Below are positions 35,573-43,224 of a stretch of 64,000 nt of DNA, piece by piece; positions within the stretch are counted from its first letter, which is position 1, and every line of letters starts with the position of its first letter. The translations under genes and the position numbers were made by a program. Below the pieces are notes generated by a model. That model worked only from the letters and a program-made list of their open reading frames with translations. It had not been told where the DNA came from and made no database searches. The stretch comes from JAITMY01 sp031553765. GTDB lineage: Bacteria > Bacteroidota > Bacteroidia > Bacteroidales > UBA932. The DNA lies in NCBI GenBank assembly GCA_031553765.1, contig JAVBKY010000005.1, positions 124,001 to 188,000 on the forward strand, written 5' to 3'.

Positions 35573-37501
35573 ATGAAAAATTATAATACCTCTCAGGTTT
35601 TTATTGGCGGTATTCCCATGGGCGGCAGCAATCCTATTCGCTTGCAGTCTATGACCACCACAAGCACGCTTGATGTTGAGGCTACCGTTGCGCAGTGCAT
35701 AGCCATTGCCAAAGCAGGTGCGGATTACGTACGTATAACTGCTCCCGGAGTGCGTGAGGCCGAGGCCCTACAGCAGATTAAATCCGAGTTGAAAAAGCGT
35801 GGTTACAACATACCCCTTATTGCCGATATTCACTTCAATCCCGCTGCGGCAGAGGTAGCGGCATGCTATGTTGAAAAGGTGCGCATTAATCCTGGCAACT
35901 TTGTAGACAAAGTGGGCAGCGCTGACGAGCCGACCGCGCTACGTGAAAAGTTTGTCAACCTTCTCGATATTTGCAAGGAGCACAAAACTGCCTTACGTAT
36001 TGGCGTAAACCACGGTTCGCTCAGCGCGCGCATGCTCGATAAGTACGGCGATACGCCGCGGGGCATGGTGGAATCGGCATTAGAGTTTTTACGTATCTGC
36101 CGCGATGAGAATTTTACCAACGTGGTAGTATCCATGAAGTCGAGCAACACGCGCGTGATGGTGTATGCAACACGTATGCTGGCGCAGCGCATGACTGACG
36201 AAGGTATGAGCTACCCCCTGCACTTGGGCGTAACCGAAGCCGGCGAAGGCGAAGATGGCCGTATAAAGTCAGCAGTGGGTATAGGCACGTTGCTGGGTGA
36301 AGGCATTGGCAATACCATTCGCGTATCGCTTACCGAAGAGCCCCAGAACGAAATTCCGGTGGCAAAGAAGTTGGCGAGCTATTTTGAAAAAGGGCAATCT
36401 CGACCTACCGCATGTCATCCCGCGCTTGACCACAATTTCTTCGACTATAGAAAAAGAGGAACCGCGCCAGCCTCTGCTGTATCCATTGGTGGAAATAACC
36501 CTGTGGCAGTAGTAGCGGACTTATCACATCTAAGCCCTATCCACGAAAAGGATATTGAAAACCTTGGCTTTGCTTTTGACGGCTCGGAATGGAAAAGCAA
36601 CGGTCAAACGCCCGATGTGCTATACGTAGGTTTAAGTGAAGTGGATGATTTTTCGGTAAGAGGGCTTAAAATTATTGACGATGAGCAGGAGGATGTGCTG
36701 CATTGCACGCTCAGCTACCTGAATTCCGAGTTTATTGCTTTCCTGAAAGAAAATCCGAGTATGCTTTTGCTGCTTGATGCCGAAGGTGAAAGTGGAATAG
36801 AGGAGCAGCTGGAATTTTTCTTAGCCTTAGAAAAAGAAGATGTAAAAAATCCGGTTGTAGTACATCGCACTTATAGCGAAACGGATTATGAGGGACTACA
36901 GCTTAAATCTGCCGCCGATTTTGGCGCGCTGCTTATCGACGGCTTTGGTGACGGAGTAATGCTTACAGTGGACAGGGACGTGAAGATACAGGAGGTGGTA
37001 AAGAGCGTTCGCGTAAATGATGAAGATGCGTCATTGCGAGGAGGAACGACGAAGCAATCTCTAGAGGGGATTGCGAATCAAGTCCGCAATGACAGCAATA
37101 CTATTAGAGTAGTGGAGCAAACTGCCACTTTTACCCGCAACGCCACTCCTGCAGACTTGTGTCACACCAGCTTCGGTATTTTGCAGGCGGCGCGTGTTCG
37201 CTTTAGCAAGACCGAATATATTGCCTGCCCGGGCTGTGGACGCACGCTATTTGAGTTGCAAAGAACGCTACAGGAGGTGAAGCTGCGCACCTCACACCTT
37301 AAGGGGTTGAAAATTGCCGTAATGGGCTGTATAGTAAATGGTCCCGGTGAAATGGCCGATGCTGACTACGGCTACGTAGGCGCTGGTCCCAGCCGCGTGT
37401 CGCTATATAAAGGTAAGGAGTGCGTGGAGAAAAACATTGATCAGGAGCGCGCGGTTGATGCGTTGATAGACCTGATTAAGAGAAATGGAGATTGGAAATA
37501 G
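35573..37501 (+). CDS. ispG: HMBPP synthase IspG, long form, with a REP-derived insert
   Basis: 642 residues. The 4Fe-4S enzyme that makes HMBPP in the non-mevalonate isoprenoid pathway. The N-terminal TIM-barrel starts FIGGIPMGGSNPIRLQSMTT. The cluster-binding C-terminal domain has YIACPGCGRTLFELQ and MGCIVNGPGEMADADYGY. Bacteroidota have a long form with a middle domain. Residues about 486-507 (DASLRGGTTKQSLEG and on) are encoded by a REP element of the GTCATTGCGAG family, in frame and without a stop, between the middle domain and the cluster domain. Confidence 0.94.
   Translation: MKNYNTSQVFIGGIPMGGSNPIRLQSMTTTSTLDVEATVAQCIAIAKAGADYVRITAPGVREAEALQQIKSELKKRGYNIPLIADIHFNPAAAEVAACYVEKVRINPGNFVDKVGSADEPTALREKFVNLLDICKEHKTALRIGVNHGSLSARMLDKYGDTPRGMVESALEFLRICRDENFTNVVVSMKSSNTRVMVYATRMLAQRMTDEGMSYPLHLGVTEAGEGEDGRIKSAVGIGTLLGEGIGNTIRVSLTEEPQNEIPVAKKLASYFEKGQSRPTACHPALDHNFFDYRKRGTAPASAVSIGGNNPVAVVADLSHLSPIHEKDIENLGFAFDGSEWKSNGQTPDVLYVGLSEVDDFSVRGLKIIDDEQEDVLHCTLSYLNSEFIAFLKENPSMLLLLDAEGESGIEEQLEFFLALEKEDVKNPVVVHRTYSETDYEGLQLKSAADFGALLIDGFGDGVMLTVDRDVKIQEVVKSVRVNDEDASLRGGTTKQSLEGIANQVRNDSNTIRVVEQTATFTRNATPADLCHTSFGILQAARVRFSKTEYIACPGCGRTLFELQRTLQEVKLRTSHLKGLKIAVMGCIVNGPGEMADADYGYVGAGPSRVSLYKGKECVEKNIDQERAVDALIDLIKRNGDWK
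37030..37093. repeat. REP element inserted in frame in ispG
   Basis: Ends in a 9-bp inverted repeat, GTCATTGCG (37030-37038) and CGCAATGAC (37085-37093). The inside reads AGGAGGAACGACGAAGCAAT, as in the intergenic copy at 29265-29355. The reading frame stays open through it. Confidence 0.88.
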
Positions 37502-37565
37502 CCCTTTAGCTAACGAATTATAGCTAAACTTTTTACCTCAGGGTAAAAAAACTTTTCGATATTTT

Positions 37566-37595
37566 TTTGCAATCCAATAATAAGAGCTATCTTTG
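37566..37595 (+). promoter_or_regulatory. Promoter of rplM-rpsI (TTTG / TATCTTTG)
   Basis: TTTG at 37566-37569 and TATCTTTG at 37588-37595 are 18 bp apart, close to the canonical Bacteroidota -33/-7 spacing. It leaves a leader of about 80 nt. Confidence 0.75.
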
Positions 37596-37599
37596 CAGC

Positions 37600-37679
37600 C
37601 CCTAAAAGTGGGGGAATCGTGTGCTCGTCCGGTTTGAGTAACTGATTCTTAGATAGTTAGAATATTTGTAAAATTTAAT
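37600..37679 (+). ncRNA. Candidate leader of rplM (L13 autoregulation)
   Basis: The untranslated leader begins with a small CCCC...GGGG hairpin, followed by GTGTGCTCGTCCGGTTTGAG and an AACT...AGTT pairing. L13 leaders have been described in Bacteroidia, to my recollection, but I cannot check the consensus here. Binding of L13 to its own leader is inferred. Confidence 0.4.
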
Positions 37680-38135
37680 ATGGATACTTTAAGTTACAAG
37701 ACCGTATCGCTGAATTCGGCTACGGTACAGAAAAACTGGGTGGTAGTGGATGCTACCAACGAAGTGGTGGGTCGCTTGGCCGCTACCGTAGCATTTATGC
37801 TGCGCGGTAAGCACAAACCGGGATTTACCCCTCACGCAGATTGCGGTGATAACGTAATTGTTATCAATGCCGATAAGGTTCGCTTTACCGGTGATAAGTT
37901 GACCGATAAGCAGTATGTGCGTCACACCGGTCACCCCGGTGGTCAGCGTTTTGCTACGCCGGCTGAAATGCTGAAGCGCAAGCCTATATTCGTAATTGAG
38001 CATGCTGTAAAGGGTATGCTTCAAAAGAATCGTTTGGCTGATCAGCAATTCCGCAACTTGCACGTGTATGCTGGTGCAGAGCATCCTCATGAGGCTCAAA
38101 AGCCAACCGCAGTAAAATTAAGTGAAATTAGGTAA
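37680..38135 (+). CDS. rplM: Ribosomal protein L13
   Basis: 151 residues. A 50S protein that contacts 23S rRNA early in assembly. Blocks: WVVVDATNEVVGRLA, LRGKHKPGFTPHADCGD, VIEHAVKGMLQKNRL and LHVYAGAEHPHEAQKP are all family-typical. First gene of the rplM-rpsI pair, with a clear promoter and a leader. rpsI follows 11 bp later. Confidence 0.98.
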   Translation: MDTLSYKTVSLNSATVQKNWVVVDATNEVVGRLAATVAFMLRGKHKPGFTPHADCGDNVIVINADKVRFTGDKLTDKQYVRHTGHPGGQRFATPAEMLKRKPIFVIEHAVKGMLQKNRLADQQFRNLHVYAGAEHPHEAQKPTAVKLSEIR

Positions 38136-38146
38136 TATAATAGATA

Positions 38147-38542
38147 ATGGCAGCAACAATTATAAACGCTACAGGAAGAAGAAAGTCAGCCGTTGCCCGT
38201 GCTTACATGACTGTAGGTACAGGTAAAATTACCATCAACGACCGCGAACTTGACAACTATTTCCCTTCAGGAATTTTGCAATACGTAGTTAAACAACCTT
38301 TGGTAATCACCGGCAACGATGGTAAGTACGATATTAAGGTTAACCTCGATGGCGGTGGTATCACCGGTCAGGCAGGAGCCTTGAGCCTTGCTATTGCTCG
38401 CGCGCTGTGCGAAGTTGATAAGGAGGCTTTCCGTCCCGTTCTTAAGGCGAAGGGCTTGCTTACCCGCGATTCACGCGAGGTTGAACGTAAGAAACCGGGT
38501 CAACCTGGTGCACGTAAGCGCTTCCAATTCAGCAAGCGTTAA
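38147..38542 (+). CDS. rpsI: Ribosomal protein S9
   Basis: 131 residues. A 30S protein whose C-terminal tail reaches the P site. Blocks: NATGRRKSAVARAYMTVGTG, GGGITGQAGALSLAIARAL, LLTRDSREVERKKPGQPGAR, and the tail FQFSKR. It follows rplM by 11 bp. A nested hairpin and T-run after it probably end the transcript before rpsB. Confidence 0.98.
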   Translation: MAATIINATGRRKSAVARAYMTVGTGKITINDRELDNYFPSGILQYVVKQPLVITGNDGKYDIKVNLDGGGITGQAGALSLAIARALCEVDKEAFRPVLKAKGLLTRDSREVERKKPGQPGARKRFQFSKR

Positions 38543-38601
38543 TACTATACCTTTACGGATAAATTGTGCTTTGCGTCTCGTCGTCTTTTTTGGTGGACGG
38601 C

Positions 38602-38656
38602 GGCTTGATAAAAGGAGTTTTTGGGTTTATATCCTTTGTCGCGCAAGCCTTTTTAT
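38602..38656 (+). terminator. Terminator of rplM-rpsI
   Basis: GGCTTG (38602-38607) pairs with CAAGCC (38644-38649), and AAAGGA with TCCTTT inside. The stem is followed by TTTTTATCTTG. Confidence 0.65.
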
Positions 38657-38661
38657 CTTGT

Positions 38662-38826
38662 AAAAAGAATTAAGCACGGCTTTAATTGCAAATAGGGCAG
38701 ATTGGCTTAACGCCGCTACCGACCCTATTGTTGAGCCGCGATAAAACCCGAGGGACCAAGAAATTTGCTACCCAATGGGTTGATGAATGAGGTTTAAAAC
38801 AATTTTTCAAACATTAAAAACAAAAC
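38662..38826 (+). ncRNA. Structured leader candidate of rpsB (S2)
   Basis: A 5' leader with a long-range stem: CGGCT near 38676 pairs with AGCCG, and AATAGGG pairs with CCCTATT around 38725. An inner GGC TTAAC GCC hairpin sits between them. A later CCCAATGGG hairpin lies near 38775. A TATCTTGT element just upstream (38654-38661) could be its promoter. Autoregulation by S2 is inferred. No coding frame is seen. Confidence 0.5.
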
Positions 38827-39624
38827 ATGCCACGTACAAATTTTGATCAGCTCCTCGAAGCAGGCTCGCACTTCGGTCACTTGAAGCGCAAGTGGAATCC
38901 CAAAATGGCTCCTTACATTTTCATGGAGAAGAACGGTATTCACATCATTGACCTGCACAAAACCGTAGTAAAGATTGACGAAGCCGCCTCGGTGGTTAAG
39001 CAAATAGCAAAGTCAGGTCGCAAGGTACTGTTCGTTGCAACCAAAAAGCAAGCTAAGGACGTAGTTGCCGAAAGCGTAGCAAAGGTAGGTATGCCTTACG
39101 TTACCGAGCGCTGGCCTGGTGGTATGCTCACCAACTTCCCCACCATTCGTAAGTCGGTGAAGAAGATGGCAGCCATTGATAAGATGAATACCGATGGAAC
39201 TTTCGCAAACTTGTCAAAGCGCGAGAAGTTGCAAATTTCACGTCAGCGTGCGAAGCTTGAGAAGAACTTGGGTAGCATTGCAGACTTGTCACGTCTTCCC
39301 GCTGCTCTTTTTGTTGTTGACGTTATGAAGGAAGCTAATGCAGTGCGCGAGGCTAACCGTCTTAACATTCCTGTGATTGCAATGGTTGATACCTGCTGCA
39401 ATCCTTCACCCATTGACTTTGTTATTCCTGCTAACGATGACGCTACCAAGTCTATCGCTTGCATTGTAGACGTTATGTGCGGTGCAATTCAAGAAGGTTT
39501 GGAAGAACGTAAGTTGGAAAAGGATAAGGAATCAAAAGAGGCTCCTAAGGGCGAAGGTGAAGAAGGTGGCGAAAAGGCAACCAAGTTGCGCGCTCGCAAG
39601 CCGAAGGCTGAAAAAGCAGAATAA
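38827..39624 (+). CDS. rpsB: Ribosomal protein S2
   Basis: 265 residues. A 30S protein added late in assembly. Blocks: LLEAGSHFGHLKRKWNPKM, RWPGGMLTNFPTIRKSV and PVIAMVDTCCNPSPIDFVIP. The C-terminal tail is extended and rich in lysine, glutamate and alanine (KAEKAE at the end). Followed by tsf after 101 bp that holds two hairpins. Confidence 0.98.
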   Translation: MPRTNFDQLLEAGSHFGHLKRKWNPKMAPYIFMEKNGIHIIDLHKTVVKIDEAASVVKQIAKSGRKVLFVATKKQAKDVVAESVAKVGMPYVTERWPGGMLTNFPTIRKSVKKMAAIDKMNTDGTFANLSKREKLQISRQRAKLEKNLGSIADLSRLPAALFVVDVMKEANAVREANRLNIPVIAMVDTCCNPSPIDFVIPANDDATKSIACIVDVMCGAIQEGLEERKLEKDKESKEAPKGEGEEGGEKATKLRARKPKAEKAE

Positions 39625-39650
39625 GCAGAATCATTTATTATTTATGATAA

Positions 39651-39701
39651 AAGAAGAGGCTTAGTCCTCTTCTTTGTCATTGAGGGCTTAACCCTCAATG
39701 A
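39651..39701 (+). promoter_or_regulatory. Two tandem hairpins between rpsB and tsf
   Basis: AAGAAGAGG pairs with CCTCTTCTT (39651-39674), and TCATTGAGGG pairs with CCCTCAATGA (39677-39701). A Shine-Dalgarno-like AAGGAG lies at 39711-39716, nine bp before the tsf ATG, which is uncommon in this phylum. They may control the rpsB to tsf ratio or act as an attenuator. Confidence 0.6.
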
Positions 39702-39725
39702 TAATTTAACAAGGAGAAAACGAAA

Positions 39726-40550
39726 ATGGAAATTAAAGCATCAGATGTAGCAAAGCTGCGCCAAATGACCGGTAGCGGCATGATGGATTGCAAAAATGCG
39801 CTGGTAGAAGCAAATGGTGACTTCAATCGCGCTCAAGAAATAATTCGTGAAAAGGGTAAGTTGGTTGCCAGCAAGCGCGCTGACCGTGAGACCAAGGAAG
39901 GTGCTGTAATAGCAAAACTTTCGGCTGACGGTAAGAAGGGTATTCTGGTATGCCTTGGCTGCGAAACCGACTTCGTATCACAAAATGCCGAATTCCAATC
40001 ATTGGCAAACTCAATTGCTGACTCCGCTTTGACTAATATGCCTGCAGACTTGGCTGCTTTGTTGGCTATTAAGGTTGGAGAATTCTCTATTGAGGATTTG
40101 GTGTCGCAACAAACCGGTAAAACCGGAGAGAAGCACTTGGTGGCTTGCTACGAAAAACTCGAAGCTCCTATGCTGACAGCCTACAACCACATGAACGGTA
40201 AGGTTTCTTCATTGATTGCCTTTAACAAGGAATTTGATGCAACCGCTGCAAGGGATGTAGCTATGCAAGCCGCAGCTATGAAGCCTATCTCAGTAAGCAA
40301 GGACGACTGCCCTGCCGAAGTTCAGGAGCAGGAGTTGAAGATTGGCCGCGAGCAGGCAAAGGCGGAGGGTAAGCCCGAAGCCATGATTGAGAAGATTGCT
40401 CAAGGTAAGTTGAACCGCTTCTTTAAGGATAGCACGCTGCTTGCTCAGGACTTCATTAAGGATGGCAAAATGAGCGTTGAGGCATACATTAAGAGCGTTG
40501 ATAAGGACGCTACCGTAACTGCCTTCAAGCGTTTCGCTTTGAACGACTAA
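39726..40550 (+). CDS. tsf: Elongation factor Ts
   Basis: 274 residues. It exchanges GDP for GTP on EF-Tu. N-terminal UBA-like domain VAKLRQMTGSGMMDCKNAL, the DFNRAQEIIREKG block, and the core ETDFVSQNAEF. It follows rpsB, the usual order. An AAGGAG site lies before its ATG. A terminator hairpin and a second palindrome come after it. Confidence 0.97.
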   Translation: MEIKASDVAKLRQMTGSGMMDCKNALVEANGDFNRAQEIIREKGKLVASKRADRETKEGAVIAKLSADGKKGILVCLGCETDFVSQNAEFQSLANSIADSALTNMPADLAALLAIKVGEFSIEDLVSQQTGKTGEKHLVACYEKLEAPMLTAYNHMNGKVSSLIAFNKEFDATAARDVAMQAAAMKPISVSKDDCPAEVQEQELKIGREQAKAEGKPEAMIEKIAQGKLNRFFKDSTLLAQDFIKDGKMSVEAYIKSVDKDATVTAFKRFALND

Positions 40551-40569
40551 TATCGTTTAGGTATATAAA

Positions 40570-40606
40570 AAGAAAGCCGAGGAAAGAAATTTCTTCGGCT
40601 TTTCTT
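40570..40606 (+). terminator. Terminator of tsf
   Basis: AAAGCCGAGGAAA pairs with TTTCTTCGGCTTT and is followed by TCTTGCCTTATT. The loop is short. Confidence 0.75.
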
Positions 40607-40613
40607 GCCTTAT

Positions 40614-40645
40614 TCATTGCCGTCAGTTTTAGATGCCGGCAATGA
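40614..40645. repeat. Inverted repeat TCATTGCCG
   Basis: A perfect 9-bp pair (40614-40622 and 40637-40645) between tsf and pyrH. Similar in style to the GTCATTGCG elements but shorter. Confidence 0.5.
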
Positions 40646-40732
40646 GGTTCAAGTCTCAGTGGAAGCGGAAACTTTTTCTTTGTTGCATTGCTGTATTAAA
40701 ATATGGGGCTTTTTCTTAACTTTGTTAACCTT

Positions 40733-40765
40733 AAATTGTCAATTGTAAATCGTTAAATTGTAAAC
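40733..40765 (+). repeat. Sense-oriented AATTGTAAATCG repeat before pyrH
   Basis: An AT-rich run with TTGTAAATCGTTAAATTG, ending 6 bp before the pyrH ATG. Related copies precede purD (60138-60172) and pepT (54981-55014), each on the sense strand. A TAACTTTG element lies upstream at 40717-40724. Confidence 0.65.
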
Positions 40766-40771
40766 ACAATC

Positions 40772-41482
40772 ATGGTAAAGTACAAAAGAATTCTTCTGAA
40801 GTTGAGTGGAGAGGCATTGCAAGGTGCGGCCTCGTATGGTATAAGCCCTGATGTCCTCAATACCTATGCCGAACAAATAAAAGAGGTGGTGGATATGGGT
40901 GTGCAGGTAGGCATTGTGATTGGCGGTGGCAATATTTTTCGTGGATTGAGTGGTGTGGGTAAAGGATTCGACCGTGTGAAGGGCGACCAAATGGGTATGC
41001 TGGCTACCGTAATTAACAGCATTGGTTTGCAATGTGCGCTTGAGGGCAAGGGCTGCAAAACAGTCACTTTTACCTCCATTGGGATGGAGCCTGTGGGTGA
41101 ACGTTTTTCTAAGGATAAGGCGCTTGCTGTGATGGCGCAAGGCGGTGTAGCTATTATTGGCGGTGGTACAGGCAATCCGTTTTTTACTACCGACAGCGCA
41201 TCAGCACTACGTGCTATTGAGCTGGATGCCGATTTGCTACTTAAGGGTACCCGCGTAGATGGCGTGTACACTGCCGACCCCGAAAAGGACAAAACGGCAA
41301 CTAAGTATATGGACGTAACCTACGATGAGGCTTATGCCAAAAAGTTAAAGATAATGGACTTATCAGCCTTTGCGTTGTGTCAGGATAACGCTATGCCCAT
41401 TATGGTGTTTGACATGAACGAGGTGGGTAACCTGAAGAAGATTGTAGAGGGTAACAATGTTGGTACGCTGATACATTCGTAA
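40772..41482 (+). CDS. pyrH: UMP kinase
   Basis: 236 residues. It phosphorylates UMP to UDP. Amino-acid-kinase fold: KRILLKLSGEALQGA, GIVIGGGNIFRGL, DQMGMLATVINS and GGTGNPFFTTDSA. The allosteric GTP site cannot be judged by eye. The usual rpsB-tsf-pyrH order is kept, but frr is not next; a repeat and rnhB follow. Confidence 0.97.
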   Translation: MVKYKRILLKLSGEALQGAASYGISPDVLNTYAEQIKEVVDMGVQVGIVIGGGNIFRGLSGVGKGFDRVKGDQMGMLATVINSIGLQCALEGKGCKTVTFTSIGMEPVGERFSKDKALAVMAQGGVAIIGGGTGNPFFTTDSASALRAIELDADLLLKGTRVDGVYTADPEKDKTATKYMDVTYDEAYAKKLKIMDLSAFALCQDNAMPIMVFDMNEVGNLKKIVEGNNVGTLIHS

Positions 41483-41507
41483 TATTTAAAGTGCTATGTG
41501 CGTTGTT

Positions 41508-41600
41508 ATGCTGAGCCTGTCGAAGCTCGCCTGCGCCGCAGAGCGGACAGGGGGTGCGGCGAGGGAAAATCTACTCCGCATACTTCGACAGGCTCAGCAT
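41508..41600. repeat. REP/MITE-like element, ATGCTGAGCCTGTCGAAG type
   Basis: Perfect 18-bp inverted repeats at 41508-41525 and 41583-41600. The centre is GC-rich and holds a partial inner pairing (CTCGCC and GGCGAG). It lies between pyrH and rnhB. The arm sequence is recalled as a widespread bacterial repeat. Confidence 0.88.
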
Positions 41601-41623
41601 GACAGCCCACGGTATAAAGTTTT

Positions 41624-42229
41624 ATGCTTTCTCCCTATTTTTCTACCGATAAAGTTGAAGCAGGGTGCGATGAGGCGGGGCGTGGATGCCTTGCCGGACC
41701 TGTGTTTGCGGCAGCCGTAATTTTGCCGCGCAACTTTTCGCATCCGCTGCTCAACGACTCGAAACAGGTAACCGAAAAACATAGGGTAGAGTTGCGCGCC
41801 TATATTGAGCAGCATGCTGTGGCGTGGGCTGTGGCGCAGGTGAGCAACGAGGAGATTGATAAAATAAATATTCTAAAAGCCTCGTTTCTTGCCATGCATA
41901 GGGCAGTGAAACAGCTAAAGTTGCAGCCCGAACTTCTGCTGATCGACGGCAACCGCTTTGCTCCTTATCCCAATATTCCACACCTGTGCATTGTAAAAGG
42001 CGACGCGAAATTTGCCTCAATTGCAGCGGCTTCTATACTTGCTAAAACTTACCGTGATGATTTTATGGATGCGCTGGACGAGAAGTTTCCCCGATACGCG
42101 TGGCGCGGAAATAAAGGATATCCTACCAAGGAGCATCGTGCAGCGATAGCCCAACATGGCGTCACAAAGTGGCACCGTAAAAGTTTCAACCTATTGGGTA
42201 GTGATGCAGAGCAAATGAGTTTGTTTTAA
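41624..42229 (+). CDS. rnhB: Ribonuclease HII
   Basis: 201 residues. It cuts RNA in RNA-DNA hybrids and removes single ribonucleotides. Active-site blocks: GCDEAGRGCLAGPV (Asp and Glu), LLIDGNRF (Asp), and KGDAKFASIAAASILAKTYRD. Length is normal. It follows the repeat element by 23 bp and is convergent with the YitT gene. Confidence 0.96.
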   Translation: MLSPYFSTDKVEAGCDEAGRGCLAGPVFAAAVILPRNFSHPLLNDSKQVTEKHRVELRAYIEQHAVAWAVAQVSNEEIDKINILKASFLAMHRAVKQLKLQPELLLIDGNRFAPYPNIPHLCIVKGDAKFASIAAASILAKTYRDDFMDALDEKFPRYAWRGNKGYPTKEHRAAIAQHGVTKWHRKSFNLLGSDAEQMSLF

Positions 42230-42288
42230 TCTTCTTGTGTTTTTTGGAAAAAAACTACTGCAAGTGATTAATTTCTTCGCTTAGGCAT

Positions 42289-43224
42289 TTACTTATGGGG
42301 CTTATTGCTATGCGCTTTTGTAGCTGCTTTTTTAATGAGTTCGGTGGGGTCAATTTTTCGTGACACCTTGATGTTGTCAAAGCCTTGACCGAATCCCATA
42401 ACGTTAGCTACAGAGATAAATGCTCCGCTGTCCACCTCCTTTACAATGCGGTAGAGGTCATTAGTCTCGTTTTTGCGAGCAACAATCATTAGCACCTTCT
42501 TGTCTTGCTTGGTGTACCAACCTGTGGCGTTGAGTACCGTTACACCACGGCGTTGCTCATTCATTATACGATTGGCGATGGCTTCAAAATGCTCCGAAAA
42601 AATAAACATTTGTACCGACTGCTTATTACCCGATAGCATTAGGTCTACACAGTAAGAGCAAATGCCCATAAGCACATAACCGTACGCAACCATTTCAATG
42701 CTGTGATACAGAAAGTATGATGAGCCTATAATAACGAGGTCGCAGTACAGGAATACACGCCCGATGCTCATGTTGCGGTACTTGGTAATAATCATGGCAA
42801 CTATATCGGTACCACCCGCGCTACCGCCCTGTGTGAAGATAAGTCCCATACCAGAACCAGCCAAAATGCCCGAGATGATAGCGCTCATAAGGGGTTCGCT
42901 TACATGTGGATCGGTGGGTATAGGGACTAACTTCAGCATAAGTGTCATAGCTAGTATGCCGTAAATGGTTTTGAAGCCGAAGTTGCGCCCAAGCACTATA
43001 AAGGCTATGGTGACCAACACCACGTTAATGGCAAGGTATGACATGCTGACTTCAATAAGACCATCGGTTACGTAGTACAGCAATGCGCCTATACCGCTTA
43101 CGCCGCCGCCCACAATTTTGGCCGGCAATACAAAGTGGTTAATAGCCATTACGTACATCAACAAACCAAAGGTAATGATGAAATATTCGCGAATGGTGCG
43201 CCAGATACGTGCTGAACTCAACAT
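42289..43224 (-). CDS. YitT family membrane protein
   Basis: 311 residues. An N-terminal membrane region of about five or six helices (YitT_membrane; GGGVSGIGALLYYVTDG and TQGGSAGGTDIVAM) is followed by a cytoplasmic DUF2179 domain (RGVTVLNATGWYTKQDKKV). Transport is suspected but no substrate is known. Its ATG overlaps the leuS stop by 7 bp, so it is probably translated with leuS. Confidence 0.9.
   Translation of the reverse strand: MLSSARIWRTIREYFIITFGLLMYVMAINHFVLPAKIVGGGVSGIGALLYYVTDGLIEVSMSYLAINVVLVTIAFIVLGRNFGFKTIYGILAMTLMLKLVPIPTDPHVSEPLMSAIISGILAGSGMGLIFTQGGSAGGTDIVAMIITKYRNMSIGRVFLYCDLVIIGSSYFLYHSIEMVAYGYVLMGICSYCVDLMLSGNKQSVQMFIFSEHFEAIANRIMNEQRRGVTVLNATGWYTKQDKKVLMIVARKNETNDLYRIVKEVDSGAFISVANVMGFGQGFDNIKVSRKIDPTELIKKAATKAHSNKPHK

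Noticed and set aside
35573..37501. Frameshift or gene fusion as the reason for the long ispG
   Set aside because: The long form with a middle domain is normal in Bacteroidota; only the roughly 22-residue repeat insert is unusual.
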